Below, one piece after another: positions 30,202 through 39,762 of a stretch of DNA of 64,000 nt (within the stretch, counting starts at the first letter, position 1; each line of letters starts with the position of its first letter). Below the pieces are notes generated by a model that did no database searches, was not told the DNA's origin, and was given only the letters and a program-made list of their open reading frames with translations. The position numbers and the translations under genes were made by a program. Origin of the DNA: Microbacterium halophytorum (GTDB lineage: Bacteria; Actinomycetota; Actinomycetes; Actinomycetales; Microbacteriaceae); assembly GCF_002970975.1 (NCBI RefSeq), contig NZ_KZ672982.1, positions 310,001-374,000 on the forward strand, read 5' to 3'.

Positions 30202-30257
30202 GGCGGAAACCCCACTTCTGGCACGCACACACCGTGCCGCACATATGAGGAGCGCGC

Positions 30258-32825
30258 ATGCCCGAGATCCCCGACAAGCCCGCACTGGAAGGCCTCGAAG
30301 CGAAGTGGGGTGAGCGCTGGGAGAACGACGGCACCTACCTCTTCGACCGCGACGCCGCCCGCTCCGTGGGCCGTGCCGGCGTCTACTCCGTCGACACTCC
30401 CCCGCCGACCGCGTCGGGCTCGCTCCACATCGGCCACGTGTTCAGCTACACGCACACCGATGTGAAGAGCCGGTTCGAGCGCATGCGCGGCAAGCAGGTC
30501 TTCTACCCGATCGGCTGGGACGACAACGGCCTGCCGACCGAGCGCCGCGTGCAGAACTACTACGGCGTGCGCTGCGACCCGTCGCTGCCGTACGACCCCG
30601 ACTTCGTGCCGCCGTTCGAGGGCACGACCAAGAACATCAAGGCCGCCGACCAGGTGCCCATCAGCCGCCGCAACTTCATCGAGCTCTGCGAGAAGCTCAC
30701 GGTCGAAGACGAGAAGACGTTCGAAGACCTGTTCCGCCAGCTCGGCCTGTCGGTCGACTACACGCAGACGTACCGCACGATCAGCGACGACACGATCCGG
30801 ACGAGCCAGCTCGCGTTCCTGAAGAACCTCGAGCGAGGCGAGGCCTACCAGGCGCTCGCGCCGACGCTCTGGGACGTGGACTTCCGCTCGGCGATCGCGC
30901 AGGCCGAGCTCGAGGACCGCGAGCGCCCCGCAGCGTACCACCGCCTGGCGTTCCACAAGACCGACGGCTCCGGCGACATCCACATCGAGACGACGCGACC
31001 CGAGCTGCTCGCCGCGTGCGTGGCCCTCGTCGCGCATCCGGATGACGAGCGCTACCAGCCGCACTTCGGCAAGACCGTGCGGACCCCGCTCTTCGACGTC
31101 GAGGTGCCCGTGCTGGCCCACCAGCTCGCGCAACCCGACAAGGGCTCGGGCATCGCGATGATCTGCACCTTCGGTGACGTGACAGACATCATCTGGTGGC
31201 GCGAGCTCGACCTGCCGAACCGCACCATCATCGGCAAGGACGGCCGCGTGGTCGCCGACGCGCCCGAGGCCATCACGAGCGAGGCGGGCCGTACCGCCTA
31301 TGCGGACATCGCAGGCAAGACGGTGTTCAGCGCACAGAAGCTCATGATCGAGAAGCTCACTGAGACCGGCGAGCTCGTGAGCACCGGCGCGAGCTTCAAC
31401 CACCCCGTGAAGTTCTTCGAGAAGGGCGACCGCCCCCTCGAGATCGTCTCGACGCGCCAGTGGTACGTCCGCAACGGCGCTCGTGACGAAGAGCTGAAGG
31501 CGAAGCTGCTCGAGCTCGGCGACGAGATCGAGTGGCACCCGGAGTTCATGCGCGTGCGCTTCGAGAACTGGGTGAACGGCCTCTCGGGCGACTGGCTCGT
31601 CTCGCGCCAGCGCTTCTTCGGCGTCCCGATCCCCGTGTGGTACCCGCTCGACGAGAACGGTGAGCGGGACTTCGGCAACGTGATCGTCCCGGATGCCGCT
31701 GAACTGCCGATCGACCCGACGAGCCAGGCGCCGTCCGGCTACCGCGAGGACCAGCGCGGTGTGCCTGGCGGCTTCGAGGCGGAGTCCGACGTGTTCGACA
31801 CCTGGGCGACGAGCTCGCTGACGCCGCAGCTCGCCGGCGGCTGGGAGCGGGACCCCGAGCTGTGGGACCTCGTCGCGCCCTTCGACACCCGACCGCAGGG
31901 CCAGGACATCATCCGCACCTGGCTGTTCTCGACGCTGCTGCGCAGCGCTCTGCAGGACGACCGGACGGCGTGGCGGCACGCGTCGATCTCCGGCTTCATC
32001 GTCGACCCCGATCGCAAGAAGATGTCGAAGTCGAAGGGCAACGTCGTCACGCCGGCCGACATCCTCGACAAGCACGGCTCGGACGCCGTCCGGTACTGGG
32101 CCGCGTCGAGCCGACTGGGTGCGGACGCGGCCTTCGACCCGCAGAACCCGACGCAGATCAAGATCGGCCGCCGCCTCGCGATCAAGGTGCTGAACGCGGC
32201 GAAGTTCGTGCTCGGCTTCGAGGCGCCCGACGGCGCGGAGGTCACGGAGCCGCTCGACCTCTCGATGCTCGCCGAGCTCGACCGCGTCATCGAGCAGGCG
32301 ACCGCCGCGCTCGATGCGTACGACCACGCCCGGGCCCTGCAGGTCACGGAGGAGTTCTTCTGGACCTTCTGCGACGACTACCTGGAGATGGTGAAGGAGC
32401 GCGCGTACTCGGGCGGGGACGCGGGGGCCTCGGCCGCCGCGGCCCTGCGCGCGGCGCTGTCGACGCTGCTGCGGCTGCTCGCGCCGGTCGTGTCGTTCGC
32501 GACGGAAGAGGTCTGGAGCTGGTTCCAGCCGGGGTCGGTGCACAACGCCGAATGGCCCTCGCCGTCGGGCGCCGCCGGCGACCCGGCTGTGCTCACTGCG
32601 GCGAGCCAGGCCCTGATCACGATCCGCCGTGCTAAGACGGAGGCTAAGGCATCGCAGAAGACGGCGGTGACGTCGGCAACCGTCGTCGCCCCCGCCGATC
32701 AGATGCAGCTGCTGAAGCTGGCCGAGGCAGATCTCAAGGCCGTCGGCCGGATCGAGACGCTCGGTTTCGAAGAGGGCGAAGATCTCGCCGTCACCGGGAT
32801 CGAGCTGGCACCGCAGGAGGGGTAA
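30258..32825 (+). CDS. valS: Valyl-tRNA synthetase
   Basis: 855-aa class I synthetase charging tRNA-Val. HIGH appears in GSLHIGHVFSYTHTD (~54-68), KMSKS in KKMSKSKGNVVTP (~587). The editing (CP1) domain contains HIETTRPELLAACVALVAHP. The C-terminus is short and ends soon after the anticodon-binding domain, without the long coiled-coil arm of E. coli ValRS. GAGGAG lies 6 nt before the ATG. Confidence 0.97.
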   Translation: MPEIPDKPALEGLEAKWGERWENDGTYLFDRDAARSVGRAGVYSVDTPPPTASGSLHIGHVFSYTHTDVKSRFERMRGKQVFYPIGWDDNGLPTERRVQNYYGVRCDPSLPYDPDFVPPFEGTTKNIKAADQVPISRRNFIELCEKLTVEDEKTFEDLFRQLGLSVDYTQTYRTISDDTIRTSQLAFLKNLERGEAYQALAPTLWDVDFRSAIAQAELEDRERPAAYHRLAFHKTDGSGDIHIETTRPELLAACVALVAHPDDERYQPHFGKTVRTPLFDVEVPVLAHQLAQPDKGSGIAMICTFGDVTDIIWWRELDLPNRTIIGKDGRVVADAPEAITSEAGRTAYADIAGKTVFSAQKLMIEKLTETGELVSTGASFNHPVKFFEKGDRPLEIVSTRQWYVRNGARDEELKAKLLELGDEIEWHPEFMRVRFENWVNGLSGDWLVSRQRFFGVPIPVWYPLDENGERDFGNVIVPDAAELPIDPTSQAPSGYREDQRGVPGGFEAESDVFDTWATSSLTPQLAGGWERDPELWDLVAPFDTRPQGQDIIRTWLFSTLLRSALQDDRTAWRHASISGFIVDPDRKKMSKSKGNVVTPADILDKHGSDAVRYWAASSRLGADAAFDPQNPTQIKIGRRLAIKVLNAAKFVLGFEAPDGAEVTEPLDLSMLAELDRVIEQATAALDAYDHARALQVTEEFFWTFCDDYLEMVKERAYSGGDAGASAAAALRAALSTLLRLLAPVVSFATEEVWSWFQPGSVHNAEWPSPSGAAGDPAVLTAASQALITIRRAKTEAKASQKTAVTSATVVAPADQMQLLKLAEADLKAVGRIETLGFEEGEDLAVTGIELAPQEG

Positions 32826-32829
32826 CGCC

Positions 32830-33063
32830 ATGAAGCTCGGAACCAGGTGGGCCGCGGGGGCAGAACCCCCGTCATCGGTCCCGGAAGCACTGCGCGCGGA
32901 GATCGCCCGCATCGACCAGACGCTCGCCCAACAGGGCGCCGCGCCGTCCTGGACGCTCACCTGGTTGGAGGGCCGCCCCATCGCGGAGCTCGCCACCGGA
33001 ATCGAGGTCACGCTCGACGCCTCGGGCACCGCCGTGACGAGCACGTTCGATCCGATGGCCTGA
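32830..33063 (+). CDS. Small protein coupled to valS, unknown function
   Basis: 77 aa, beginning 4 bp after the valS stop with the valS end GGAGG acting as its Shine-Dalgarno, so it is clearly in the valS operon. The sequence has an amphipathic start ([17 protein letters not shown]) followed by a compact [15 protein letters not shown]. No known domain recognised. Similar-sized genes behind valS occur in Microbacteriaceae as far as I recall. Confidence 0.75.
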   Translation: MKLGTRWAAGAEPPSSVPEALRAEIARIDQTLAQQGAAPSWTLTWLEGRPIAELATGIEVTLDASGTAVTSTFDPMA

Positions 33064-33080
33064 AGCGGCACGCACGGGAC

Positions 33081-33123
33081 AGAAGAGGAACCCGGCTCCA
33101 CTCAGGAGCCGGGTTCCTCTTCT
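33081..33123. terminator. Bidirectional terminator between the valS operon and clpX
   Basis: 19-bp perfect stem (33081-33099 and 33105-33123) around ACTCA. Its arms AGAAGAGGAACCCGGCTCC and complement give U-rich ends (TTCCTCTTCT) in both directions. Strongest terminator in the window. Confidence 0.92.
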
Positions 33124-33136
33124 GCGTCGTCGGGTG

Positions 33137-34408
33137 CTACGCGCTCCTGCGGCGCTCGCGGTACACGCGGGTCGGCTCGCCGCCCTCGACGGCCGCCTTC
33201 GTCACGATGACCTTGTCGACCTCGTCATCGCTGGGGATCTCGAACATGATCGGGCCGAGCACGTCTTCGAGGATCGCGCGCAGGCCGCGCGCACCCGTCT
33301 TCCGATCGGCCGCGAGGTCGGCGATCGCACGCAGCGCCTCGTCGTCGAACTCGAGCTCGACGTCGTCGAACGCGAACATGCGCTGGTACTGCTTGACGAG
33401 CGCGTTGCGCGGGGTCGTGAGGATCTCGACCAGGGCCTCCTGGTCGAGCGGGTTCACCGACGTCACCATCGGCAGGCGGCCGATGAACTCGGGGATGAGG
33501 CCGAACTTATGCAGGTCCTCCGGCTGCACCTCGCTGAAGAGTGTGTCGGCCTTCGTCTTGTCGTGCAGCGGGGCGCCGAAGCCGACGCCGTGCCGCCCGA
33601 TTCGGGACGAGACGATGTCTTCGAGGCCCGCGAACGCGCCGGCCACGATGAACAGCACGTTCGTCGTGTCGAGCGAGAGGAACTCCTGGTTGGGGTGCTT
33701 GCGGCCACCCTGCGGCGGCACCTGCGCGACGGTCCCCTCGATGATCTTCAGGAGCGCCTGCTGGACGCCCTCGCCCGAGACGTCGCGGGTGATCGATGGG
33801 TTCTCGGCCTTGCGCGCGACCTTGTCGATCTCGTCGATGTAGATGATGCCGGTCTCGGCGCGCTTGACGTCGTAGTCGGCCGCCTGAAGCAGCTTCAGGA
33901 GTATGTTCTCGACGTCTTCGCCGACGTAGCCGGCCTCCGTGAGCGCCGTCGCGTCGGCGACCGCGAACGGCACGTTCAGTCGCTTCGCGAGGGTCTGCGC
34001 GAGGTAGGTCTTGCCGGTGCCGGTCGGACCCAGCATCAGGATGTTGCTCTTGGCGACCTCGACCTCGTCGGCTTTCTCATCGGCCGACTTGAGCTCGCCG
34101 CGCGCCCGGACCCGCTTGTAGTGGTTGTACACGGCCACGGACAGCGAGCGCTTCGCCTCATGCTGGCCGATCACGTACTCCTCGAGGAAGTCGTAGATCT
34201 CGCGCGGCTTGGGCAGCTCGAACTCGCCGTCGGCGCCATCGGATGCGGAGGCCTCGGCCATCCGCTCCTCGATGATCTCGTTGCACAGCTCGACGCATTC
34301 GTCGCAGATGTACACGCCTGGACCTGCGATCAGCTGCTGCACCTGCTTCTGGCTCTTCCCGCAGAAGGAGCACTTGAAGAGATCGGCGCTCTCACCGATG
34401 CGAGCCAT
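33137..34408 (-). CDS. clpX: ATP-dependent Clp protease ATP-binding subunit ClpX
   Basis: 423-aa AAA+ unfoldase that feeds ClpP. The N-terminal zinc-binding domain has CSFCGKSQ and ICDECVELC (four Cys, ~15-43). Walker A is [12 protein letters not shown] (~126) and Walker [10 protein letters not shown]. The pore loop is near GYVGEDVE, and the ClpP-docking IGF-type loop region is replaced by the RHGVGFGAP sequence. Separate from the clpP genes by 182 bp including a terminator, so it probably has its own promoter. Confidence 0.97.
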   Translation of the reverse strand: MARIGESADLFKCSFCGKSQKQVQQLIAGPGVYICDECVELCNEIIEERMAEASASDGADGEFELPKPREIYDFLEEYVIGQHEAKRSLSVAVYNHYKRVRARGELKSADEKADEVEVAKSNILMLGPTGTGKTYLAQTLAKRLNVPFAVADATALTEAGYVGEDVENILLKLLQAADYDVKRAETGIIYIDEIDKVARKAENPSITRDVSGEGVQQALLKIIEGTVAQVPPQGGRKHPNQEFLSLDTTNVLFIVAGAFAGLEDIVSSRIGRHGVGFGAPLHDKTKADTLFSEVQPEDLHKFGLIPEFIGRLPMVTSVNPLDQEALVEILTTPRNALVKQYQRMFAFDDVELEFDDEALRAIADLAADRKTGARGLRAILEDVLGPIMFEIPSDDEVDKVIVTKAAVEGGEPTRVYRERRRSA

Positions 34409-34516
34409 GGAGCCTCCTGTGGATCGTGCCGAAAGCCTGTTGCCTCGAGCCTAGTGGGTGCCCCTGACACTCCCCGACGCAACACGGCACCGCGCGGAAC
34501 GCCGAGCCGGGCACGG

Positions 34517-34556
34517 CGAGGCCCCGGGCACGGATCGTGATGTGACCGGGGCCTCG
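34517..34556 (-). terminator. Terminator downstream of clpP2
   Basis: 11-bp perfect stem CGAGGCCCCGG / CCGGGGCCTCG with an 18-nt loop, in the 182-bp gap between clpP2 and clpX, which is otherwise empty of genes. Confidence 0.65.
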
Positions 34557-34590
34557 TGGGCCGGGCGGCGGAGCAGTCCGGCCGCCGGCG

Positions 34591-35247
34591 TCAGGAGAGC
34601 GGCTGGCGCTTGCGGGTCGTCAGCACCTGGTCGACGACGCCGTACTCGACGGCCTCGGCCGCTCCGATGATCTTGTCGCGGTCGATGTCCTTGTGGACCT
34701 CTTCCGCCGTCTTGTTCGTGTGGTGCGCCATGGTCTCCTCGAGCCAGGTGCGCATCCGGTTGATCTCGGCCGCCTGGATCTCGATGTCGGAGGCCTGGCC
34801 GTGACCTGACTCGCCGACCGCCGGCTGATGCATCAGGATGCGGGCGTTCGGCAACGCAAGGCGCTTGCCGGGCGCACCGGCCGCGAGCAGCACGGAAGCC
34901 GCGGACGCGGCCTGGCCGAGCACGACCGTCTGGATCTGGGGCGAGATGTACTGCATCGTGTCGTAGATCGCCGTCATCGCGGTGAACGAACCGCCGGGCG
35001 AATTGATGTACATGATGATGTCGCGGTCGGGATCCTGGCTCTCGAGCACGAGCAGCTGGGCCATGACGTCATCTGCCGACGCGTCGTCGACCTGCACGCC
35101 GAGGAAGATGACGCGGTCCTCGAAGAGCTTGTTGTACGGGTCCTGGCGCTTGAAGCCGTAGGCCGTCCGCTCCTCGAACTGCGGCAGGATGTAGCGGCTC
35201 GAGGGAACCTGGAGGCCCTGCGGTGTCTGGGTGTACGGGGTGTGCAT
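34591..35247 (-). CDS. clpP2: ATP-dependent Clp protease proteolytic subunit (ClpP2-like)
   Basis: 218-aa serine protease subunit. The catalytic Ser is in GQAASAASVLLAAG, His in ILMHQPAVG, Asp follows in the IDRDKI region. Actinobacteria pair two different ClpP proteins in one mixed double heptamer. The longer N-terminus and SASAASVL-type active site fit the ClpP2 member. Starts 20 bp downstream of clpP1 in the same operon. Confidence 0.95.
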   Translation of the reverse strand: MHTPYTQTPQGLQVPSSRYILPQFEERTAYGFKRQDPYNKLFEDRVIFLGVQVDDASADDVMAQLLVLESQDPDRDIIMYINSPGGSFTAMTAIYDTMQYISPQIQTVVLGQAASAASVLLAAGAPGKRLALPNARILMHQPAVGESGHGQASDIEIQAAEINRMRTWLEETMAHHTNKTAEEVHKDIDRDKIIGAAEAVEYGVVDQVLTTRKRQPLS

Positions 35248-35267
35248 CTGTGAAATCCCTTGCTTCC

Positions 35268-35861
35268 TCAGTTGGCCTCGCGGTCGGTGCCGCCGCCGCC
35301 GGCCACGTCGCTCGCGCTCTCTCGGATGTGGTCGACGAAGCCGTAGTCGAGGGCCTCCTCCGCCGTGAACCAGTGGTCGCGGTCGCCATCGGCATGGATC
35401 TGCTCGACCGACTTCCCGGTCTGCGCGGCCGTGATCTCGGCCAGGCGGTTCTTCATCGAGACGATGAGCTGTGCCTGGGTCTGGATGTCGCTGGCCGTGC
35501 CGCCGAAGCCGCCGTGCGGCTGGTGCAGCAGCACGCGCGCGTTCGGTGTGATGTAGCGCTTGCCCTTCGTGCCGCTCGTGAGCAGCAGCTGACCCATCGA
35601 GGCGGCCATGCCGATGCCCACCGTGACGATGTCGTTCGGCACGAACTGCATCGTGTCGTAGATCGCCATGCCTGCTGTGATCGACCCGCCGGGCGAGTTG
35701 ATGTAGAGGTAGATGTCCTTCTGCGGGTCTTCGGCCGCGAGCAGGAGGATCTTGGCGCAGATCTCGTTGGCGTTGTCGTCGCGCACCTCCGACCCCAGCC
35801 AGATAATGCGGTCCTTCAGAAGCTGGTCGAAGACACTCTGTGCCATCAGCGGTTCGGGCAT
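35268..35861 (-). CDS. clpP1: ATP-dependent Clp protease proteolytic subunit (ClpP1-like)
   Basis: 197-aa subunit. Catalytic Ser is in [11 protein letters not shown], His in [12 protein letters not shown], Asp in DGDRDHWF. The ATG at 35861 (MPEPLMAQ) has TGGAG 5 nt upstream. A longer in-frame start at 35896 overlaps the -10 candidate TAATGT (35894-35899) and is rejected. First gene of clpP1-clpP2. The C-terminal tail is Gly-rich. Confidence 0.95.
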   Translation of the reverse strand: MPEPLMAQSVFDQLLKDRIIWLGSEVRDDNANEICAKILLLAAEDPQKDIYLYINSPGGSITAGMAIYDTMQFVPNDIVTVGIGMAASMGQLLLTSGTKGKRYITPNARVLLHQPHGGFGGTASDIQTQAQLIVSMKNRLAEITAAQTGKSVEQIHADGDRDHWFTAEEALDYGFVDHIRESASDVAGGGGTDREAN

Positions 35862-35927
35862 TCTCACTCCATTCGCCTGATGCGTTGTCAACGACATTAC
35901 CGGCGCGGTTTCGCCCGGGAGGCCGCT

Positions 35928-35941
35928 GTTCGCCGTGGGCA
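35928..35941 (-). promoter_or_regulatory. Candidate ClgR-type operator upstream of clpP1
   Basis: GTTCGCCGTGGGCA (plus strand) resembles the actinobacterial ClgR/PopR activator site GTTCGC-N5-GCG with one change. It lies just upstream of the clpP1 -35 region, where an activator would act. Similarity judged by eye. Confidence 0.3.
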
Positions 35942-35965
35942 TACGTCGGGCGCGACGCGAACGGG

Positions 35966-37309
35966 TCAGGACTCCGGGTCGCCCCCGACGGCGCCGACGG
36001 CCGGGATCGGGCCGCCGTCGTCGGCGCCCGTGCGGCGCCAGCGGGCGATCGCGTTGCCGAGGTGGTAGATGATGAGCGCCGCGAGCGTGCCGAGCACGAT
36101 GGCGCCGAGCTGGAACGTGCCCCAGCCCATCGCGTAGCCGCCGACCGCGATCACGAACGAGACGGCGACGGTGTACTGGTTCACGGGGCGCGAGAAGTCG
36201 ACGCGGTTGTCGACCCAGATCTTGATGCCGATGACGCCGATGAGGCCGTACAGCGCCGTCGTGACTCCGCCGAGGACCCCCGCCGGGATCGTGTTGAACA
36301 CGACGCCGACCTTGGGCGAGAAGGCGAGCAGGATGGCCGCGCCGCCCGCGACCCAGTAGGCCGCCGTCGAGTACACCCGCGTCGCGGCCATCACGCCGAT
36401 GTTCTCGCCGTAGGTCGTCGTTCCCGAGCCGCCGAACCCGCCCGCGATCACGGTGCCCACGCCATCGGCGATGAGCGCTCGACCGGTGTGCTTGTTGATC
36501 GAAGGGTCGTTCGTCATCGTGGCCACACCGCGCACGTGGCCGACGTTCTCGGCGATCAGGACGAGCACGACCGGCAGGAACATCGGCACGAGCGCCCAGG
36601 CCGCGGGGTCGCCGAGCGACACGAGGTGGAACTGCGGCAGGCCGATCCAGGCGGCGTCGCCGATACCGGAGAAGTCGACCTGGCCCAGGGCGATCGCGGT
36701 GACGTACCCCACGATGACGCCGAGGAAGATCGAGATGCGGCCGAGGAAGCCGCGGAACAGCACGCTGAACAGGATCGTGGCCGCGAGCGTCACCATCGCG
36801 ACCTCGGGCTGCGCCTGGAAGTTGTTCCACGCGCTGGGTGCGAGGTTGAACCCGATGAGCGCGACGATGGCGCCGGCGACGACAGGGGGCATCAGCTTGT
36901 CGATCCAGCCGACGCCGACGGCCTGCACGACGAAGCCGACCACGGCGAGGACCGCACCGGCCGCGACGACGCCGACGAGCGCCTGCGTGATCTGGGCGCC
37001 GGTCTCGAGCGTCTGGCCGGCGTTCACGGCCGTGATCGGGGCGATGAAGGCGAACGACGACCCGAGGTAGCTGGGCAGCTTGTTCCGCGTGATCACGAGG
37101 AACAGCAGCGTGCCGATGCCGGAGAACAGGAGCGTCGTCGAGACGGGGAAGCCCGTCAGGATCGGCACCAGGAAGGTCGCGCCGAACATGGCGACGACGT
37201 GCTGCGCGCCGATCGCGAAGGTCGCGGGCCACGAGAGCCGCTCGGTCGGCTTGACGACTTCGCCGGGCGGCAGGCTCCGGCCGTCGCCATGAATGGTCCA
37301 CAGGGGCAT
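35966..37309 (-). CDS. NCS2 family uracil/xanthine permease
   Basis: 447-aa integral membrane transporter with about 14 hydrophobic segments, of the nucleobase-cation symporter-2 (UraA-like) family. Signature parts are [18 protein letters not shown] near the N-terminus, [25 protein letters not shown], and [23 protein letters not shown], here residues ~275-297 and given only by its ends. The [10 protein letters not shown] region is typical of uracil transporters. Single gene following the tig terminator; uracil is the most likely substrate. Confidence 0.92.
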   Translation of the reverse strand: MPLWTIHGDGRSLPPGEVVKPTERLSWPATFAIGAQHVVAMFGATFLVPILTGFPVSTTLLFSGIGTLLFLVITRNKLPSYLGSSFAFIAPITAVNAGQTLETGAQITQALVGVVAAGAVLAVVGFVVQAVGVGWIDKLMPPVVAGAIVALIGFNLAPSAWNNFQAQPEVAMVTLAATILFSVLFRGFLGRISIFLGVIVGYVTAIALGQVDFSGIGDAAWIGLPQFHLVSLGDPAAWALVPMFLPVVLVLIAENVGHVRGVATMTNDPSINKHTGRALIADGVGTVIAGGFGGSGTTTYGENIGVMAATRVYSTAAYWVAGGAAILLAFSPKVGVVFNTIPAGVLGGVTTALYGLIGVIGIKIWVDNRVDFSRPVNQYTVAVSFVIAVGGYAMGWGTFQLGAIVLGTLAALIIYHLGNAIARWRRTGADDGGPIPAVGAVGGDPES

Positions 37310-37366
37310 GAGGGCTCCTCGCTGTTCAGGTATCCGGATGCTGCGCTCACCTTATCGGCGCGCACG

Positions 37367-37408
37367 CAGAACGCGGGGCCCGGGCTTCCGCCCGGGCCCC
37401 GCGTTCTG
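37367..37408 (-). terminator. tig terminator
   Basis: 18-bp perfect stem (37367-37384 with 37391-37408; CAGAACGCGGGGCCCGGG and complement), 6-nt loop, 6 nt after the tig stop. Confidence 0.88.
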
Positions 37409-37414
37409 AGGGTC

Positions 37415-38755
37415 TTACTCCGACTTCTCCTCGGCGGCCTCTTCGGCCTCGTCCGGGGTCTCATCGGTCTCGTCCTCGTCGGAGGGGACGAAGTCGGACA
37501 CGTCGACGGCGCTGCCGTTGGTGTCGACGACCGACACCTTGCCGAGCACGACGCCGATCGACTTGTTGCGCGCGACGTCACCCATCAGCGCGGGGAGCTG
37601 ACCGCCCTGCTGGATCGCCTGGATGAACTCCTGCGGCGCCATGCCGTACTGGCCGGCCGACTGGATCAGGTACTGCGTGAACTCGTCCTGCGAGACCTGC
37701 ACGTTCTCCTGCTCGGAGATCGCGTCGAGCAGGATCTGCGTGCGGAACTGCTTCTCGCTCGCCTCGGCCACCTCGGCGCGGTGCTCGTCGTCCTCGAGGC
37801 GGTTCTCCTGCTCGAGGTGGCGGTGCACCTCGTCCTCGATGAGCTGCTCGGGGACGGGGATCTCGACCTTCTCGAGGAGAACGTCGATCAGCTTGTCGCG
37901 TGCAGCGGAGGCCTGCTCGAACGCTCCGCGGCTGTTCGCCTGCTCGCCGAGGCTCTCGCGCAGCTCGGCGATCGTGTCGAACTCGCTCGCCATCTGGGCG
38001 AAGTCGTCGTCGGCCTCGGGCAGCTCGCGCTCCTTGACGGCCTTGACCGAGACGGAGACCTCGGCCTGCTCGCCCGCACGGTCGCCGCCGACGAGCGTCG
38101 ACGTGAAGGTCGTGTCCTCACCGGCGGTGAGCGACTCGATGGCCTCGTCGGTGCCCTCGAGCAGCTCGCCCGAGCCGAGCTCGTACGAAACGCCCTCGGC
38201 GCGGTCGATCTCGGTGTCGTCGATCTTGGCGACGAGGTCGAGCTCGACGAAGTCGCCCTTCGCCGCGGGGCGGTCGACCGTGACCAGCGTGCCGAACCGG
38301 GCGCGGAGCTTGTCGAGCTCCTCGTCGACGGCGGCCTCGTCGGTCTCGATCGCGTCGACCTCGACGGTGATGCCGTCGAACGCCGGCACCTCGAACTCGG
38401 GGCGCACGTCGGTCTCGATGTCGACGATCAGGTCGCCCGAGAAGTCCTTCTCGGCGGGCCACTCGGCGATGTCGGCCGACGGGCGGCCCATGACCTTGAC
38501 CTCGTGCTCGCTGACGGCGGCGCGGAAGAAGCCGTCGAGGCCGTCGTTGACGGCCTGCTCCATGACGGCGCCGCGGCCGACGCGCTGATCGATGATCGGA
38601 GCCGGGACCTTGCCCTTGCGGAAGCCGGGGATCTGCACGTCCTGAGCGATCACCTTGTAGGCGTTGTCGATGCTCGGCTTGAGATCTTCGGGGGTGACCG
38701 TGATGCGCAGCTTCACCCGCGTCGGGCTGAGCTTCTCGACGGTGCTGTTGACCAT
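37415..38755 (-). CDS. tig: Trigger factor
   Basis: 446-aa ribosome-bound chaperone and peptidyl-prolyl isomerase. The ribosome-docking signature [13 protein letters not shown] is at ~44-56. The FKBP-type domain follows (~155-240), then a helical C-terminal arm domain. The protein ends in a strongly acidic tail ([18 protein letters not shown]), common in actinobacterial Tig. Its position upstream of the clp genes is conserved. Confidence 0.96.
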   Translation of the reverse strand: MVNSTVEKLSPTRVKLRITVTPEDLKPSIDNAYKVIAQDVQIPGFRKGKVPAPIIDQRVGRGAVMEQAVNDGLDGFFRAAVSEHEVKVMGRPSADIAEWPAEKDFSGDLIVDIETDVRPEFEVPAFDGITVEVDAIETDEAAVDEELDKLRARFGTLVTVDRPAAKGDFVELDLVAKIDDTEIDRAEGVSYELGSGELLEGTDEAIESLTAGEDTTFTSTLVGGDRAGEQAEVSVSVKAVKERELPEADDDFAQMASEFDTIAELRESLGEQANSRGAFEQASAARDKLIDVLLEKVEIPVPEQLIEDEVHRHLEQENRLEDDEHRAEVAEASEKQFRTQILLDAISEQENVQVSQDEFTQYLIQSAGQYGMAPQEFIQAIQQGGQLPALMGDVARNKSIGVVLGKVSVVDTNGSAVDVSDFVPSDEDETDETPDEAEEAAEEKSE

Positions 38756-38823
38756 TCTGGTGCTTCTCCTCGTGACGAACCCACGCGCGTTTCCGCAGGG
38801 CTTTCAGACTTCGGGGCCGTACG

Positions 38824-38897
38824 TCGGGGCGACAGGATTCGAACCTGCGACTTCCCGCTCCCAAAGCGGGCGCTCTACCAAGCTGAGCTACGCCCCG
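38824..38897 (-). tRNA. tRNA-Pro (TGG)
   Basis: 74-nt cloverleaf. The acceptor CGGGGCG pairs with CGCCCCG, with discriminator A. D arm GCTCAGCTTGGTAGAGC, anticodon stem CCCGC/GCGGG with loop TTTGGGA (anticodon TGG), T loop TTCGAAT. CCA is not encoded. Located 69 bp upstream of tig on the same strand. Confidence 0.95.
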
Positions 38898-38974
38898 GGC
38901 GCCCGCGCACGGCGGACCACGAAACGGCCTCGACGAGTCTACGGCATCGCGCGCCCCGCCCGTTCTGCCAAGGC

Positions 38975-39679
38975 TCAGCTGGGCTCCCGCGCAGCGCGCG
39001 GCCGCTCAGCCGCCTCGGCTTGCGACGATCCGGATGACGCCGCGAGGATCCTGTTGAACGCCTGACGGCTGATGCAGAGATAGGAGGCGATCTCGCCCTG
39101 GGTCGCCGCCGTCGGCGGGGACGGCCGCCCCATCAGTTCGGCGTATCGCTCCGCCGCGGTCTTCACGCGGGCGTCCTTGACCAGCACCCACATGATGTCG
39201 ACGTAGGACCAGACGAATGCCGAGTAGACGCGCGCCCACCCGCTGTGCCGCTCGGAGAGCTCCGCGGCGAAGTCGGCGTCGAACTGCAGCGCGACGCAGC
39301 GGGTCAGCGAATGCAGCTCCATGTCGGGCACCGACCAGCGCCGCCCGTACCAGCGCGAGATCGTGAACGGCGGCGCCGACGCATCCGCCCATTTCGGCCT
39401 TACCCGCGAGGCGGCCAGGTCGCCGCGACCGAGGAACTGCTCGACGGTCTCCGCACCATCGGCGTCGCGCGTGACGAGCTTCGCCTGCCCGCGCAGGATC
39501 AGCGCGACCTGGCCCGGCTCCTCCATCCGCTGCCGCGGATCGTATCGCCACAGCGCGGCCCGCTCCGCGAACGCATCCCATTCCGGCAGTCGCCCGCCGG
39601 CGAATCGCTCGGCGACCGCCCGCAATCCCGTGAGCGCGAGCGCGCGCGCGACCTGCCGCCCCATCGGCGTCGTCCCCAT
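38975..39679 (-). CDS. Crp/Fnr-family transcription regulator
   Basis: 234 aa. The middle (ILRGQAKLVTRDADGAETVEQFLGRGDLAAS, ~59-89) resembles the beta-roll of cyclic-nucleotide-type sensor domains. The C-terminus has a helix-turn-helix, TQGEIASYLCISRQAFNRIL, ending in the recognition helix. The canonical cAMP-binding RxS/T residues are not evident, so the ligand is unknown. Start at 39679 is preceded by TACCAT and GAGGC; a second ATG at 39664 is possible. Tail rich in Ala, Arg and Glu. Confidence 0.82.
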   Translation of the reverse strand: MGTTPMGRQVARALALTGLRAVAERFAGGRLPEWDAFAERAALWRYDPRQRMEEPGQVALILRGQAKLVTRDADGAETVEQFLGRGDLAASRVRPKWADASAPPFTISRWYGRRWSVPDMELHSLTRCVALQFDADFAAELSERHSGWARVYSAFVWSYVDIMWVLVKDARVKTAAERYAELMGRPSPPTAATQGEIASYLCISRQAFNRILAASSGSSQAEAAERPRAAREPS

Positions 39680-39706
39680 GCCTCATGGTAGTCACGCGAC
39701 GACGAA

Positions 39707-39750
39707 GCTGCGGCGGTGCCTCGGCTGGGGATGAGAGGCACCGCCGCAGC
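39707..39750 (-). terminator. Terminator downstream of the LAXTG surface protein
   Basis: 16-bp perfect stem GCTGCGGCGGTGCCTC / GAGGCACCGCCGCAGC with a 12-nt loop, 12 nt after the surface protein stop. Confidence 0.85.
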
Positions 39751-39762
39751 GGCTGGAGAGCG

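Larger units (their letters stand above)
29440..30257. other. Gene-free stretch with three palindromic repeats
   Basis: 818 bp between the broken DUF559 gene and valS. It contains R3-R5 embedded in a looser ~170-215 bp direct repeat: the preamble GATCGCCGAGCGCGCCATA and the trailer GGCGCGGGCGGGCAACGCGTC recur. A further preamble copy at about 30119-30137 lacks the palindrome. Long frames here translate the repeats and are not credible genes. Confidence 0.6.

Noticed and set aside
30140..30257. T-box leader for valS
   Set aside because: No GGGTGG-ACCGCG core in the leader and too little space after the -10 box.
29440..30313. Plus- and minus-strand frames across R3-R5
   Set aside because: Both strands give similar low-complexity Arg/Ala/Gly peptides that merely translate the repeats; no start signals or family similarity.
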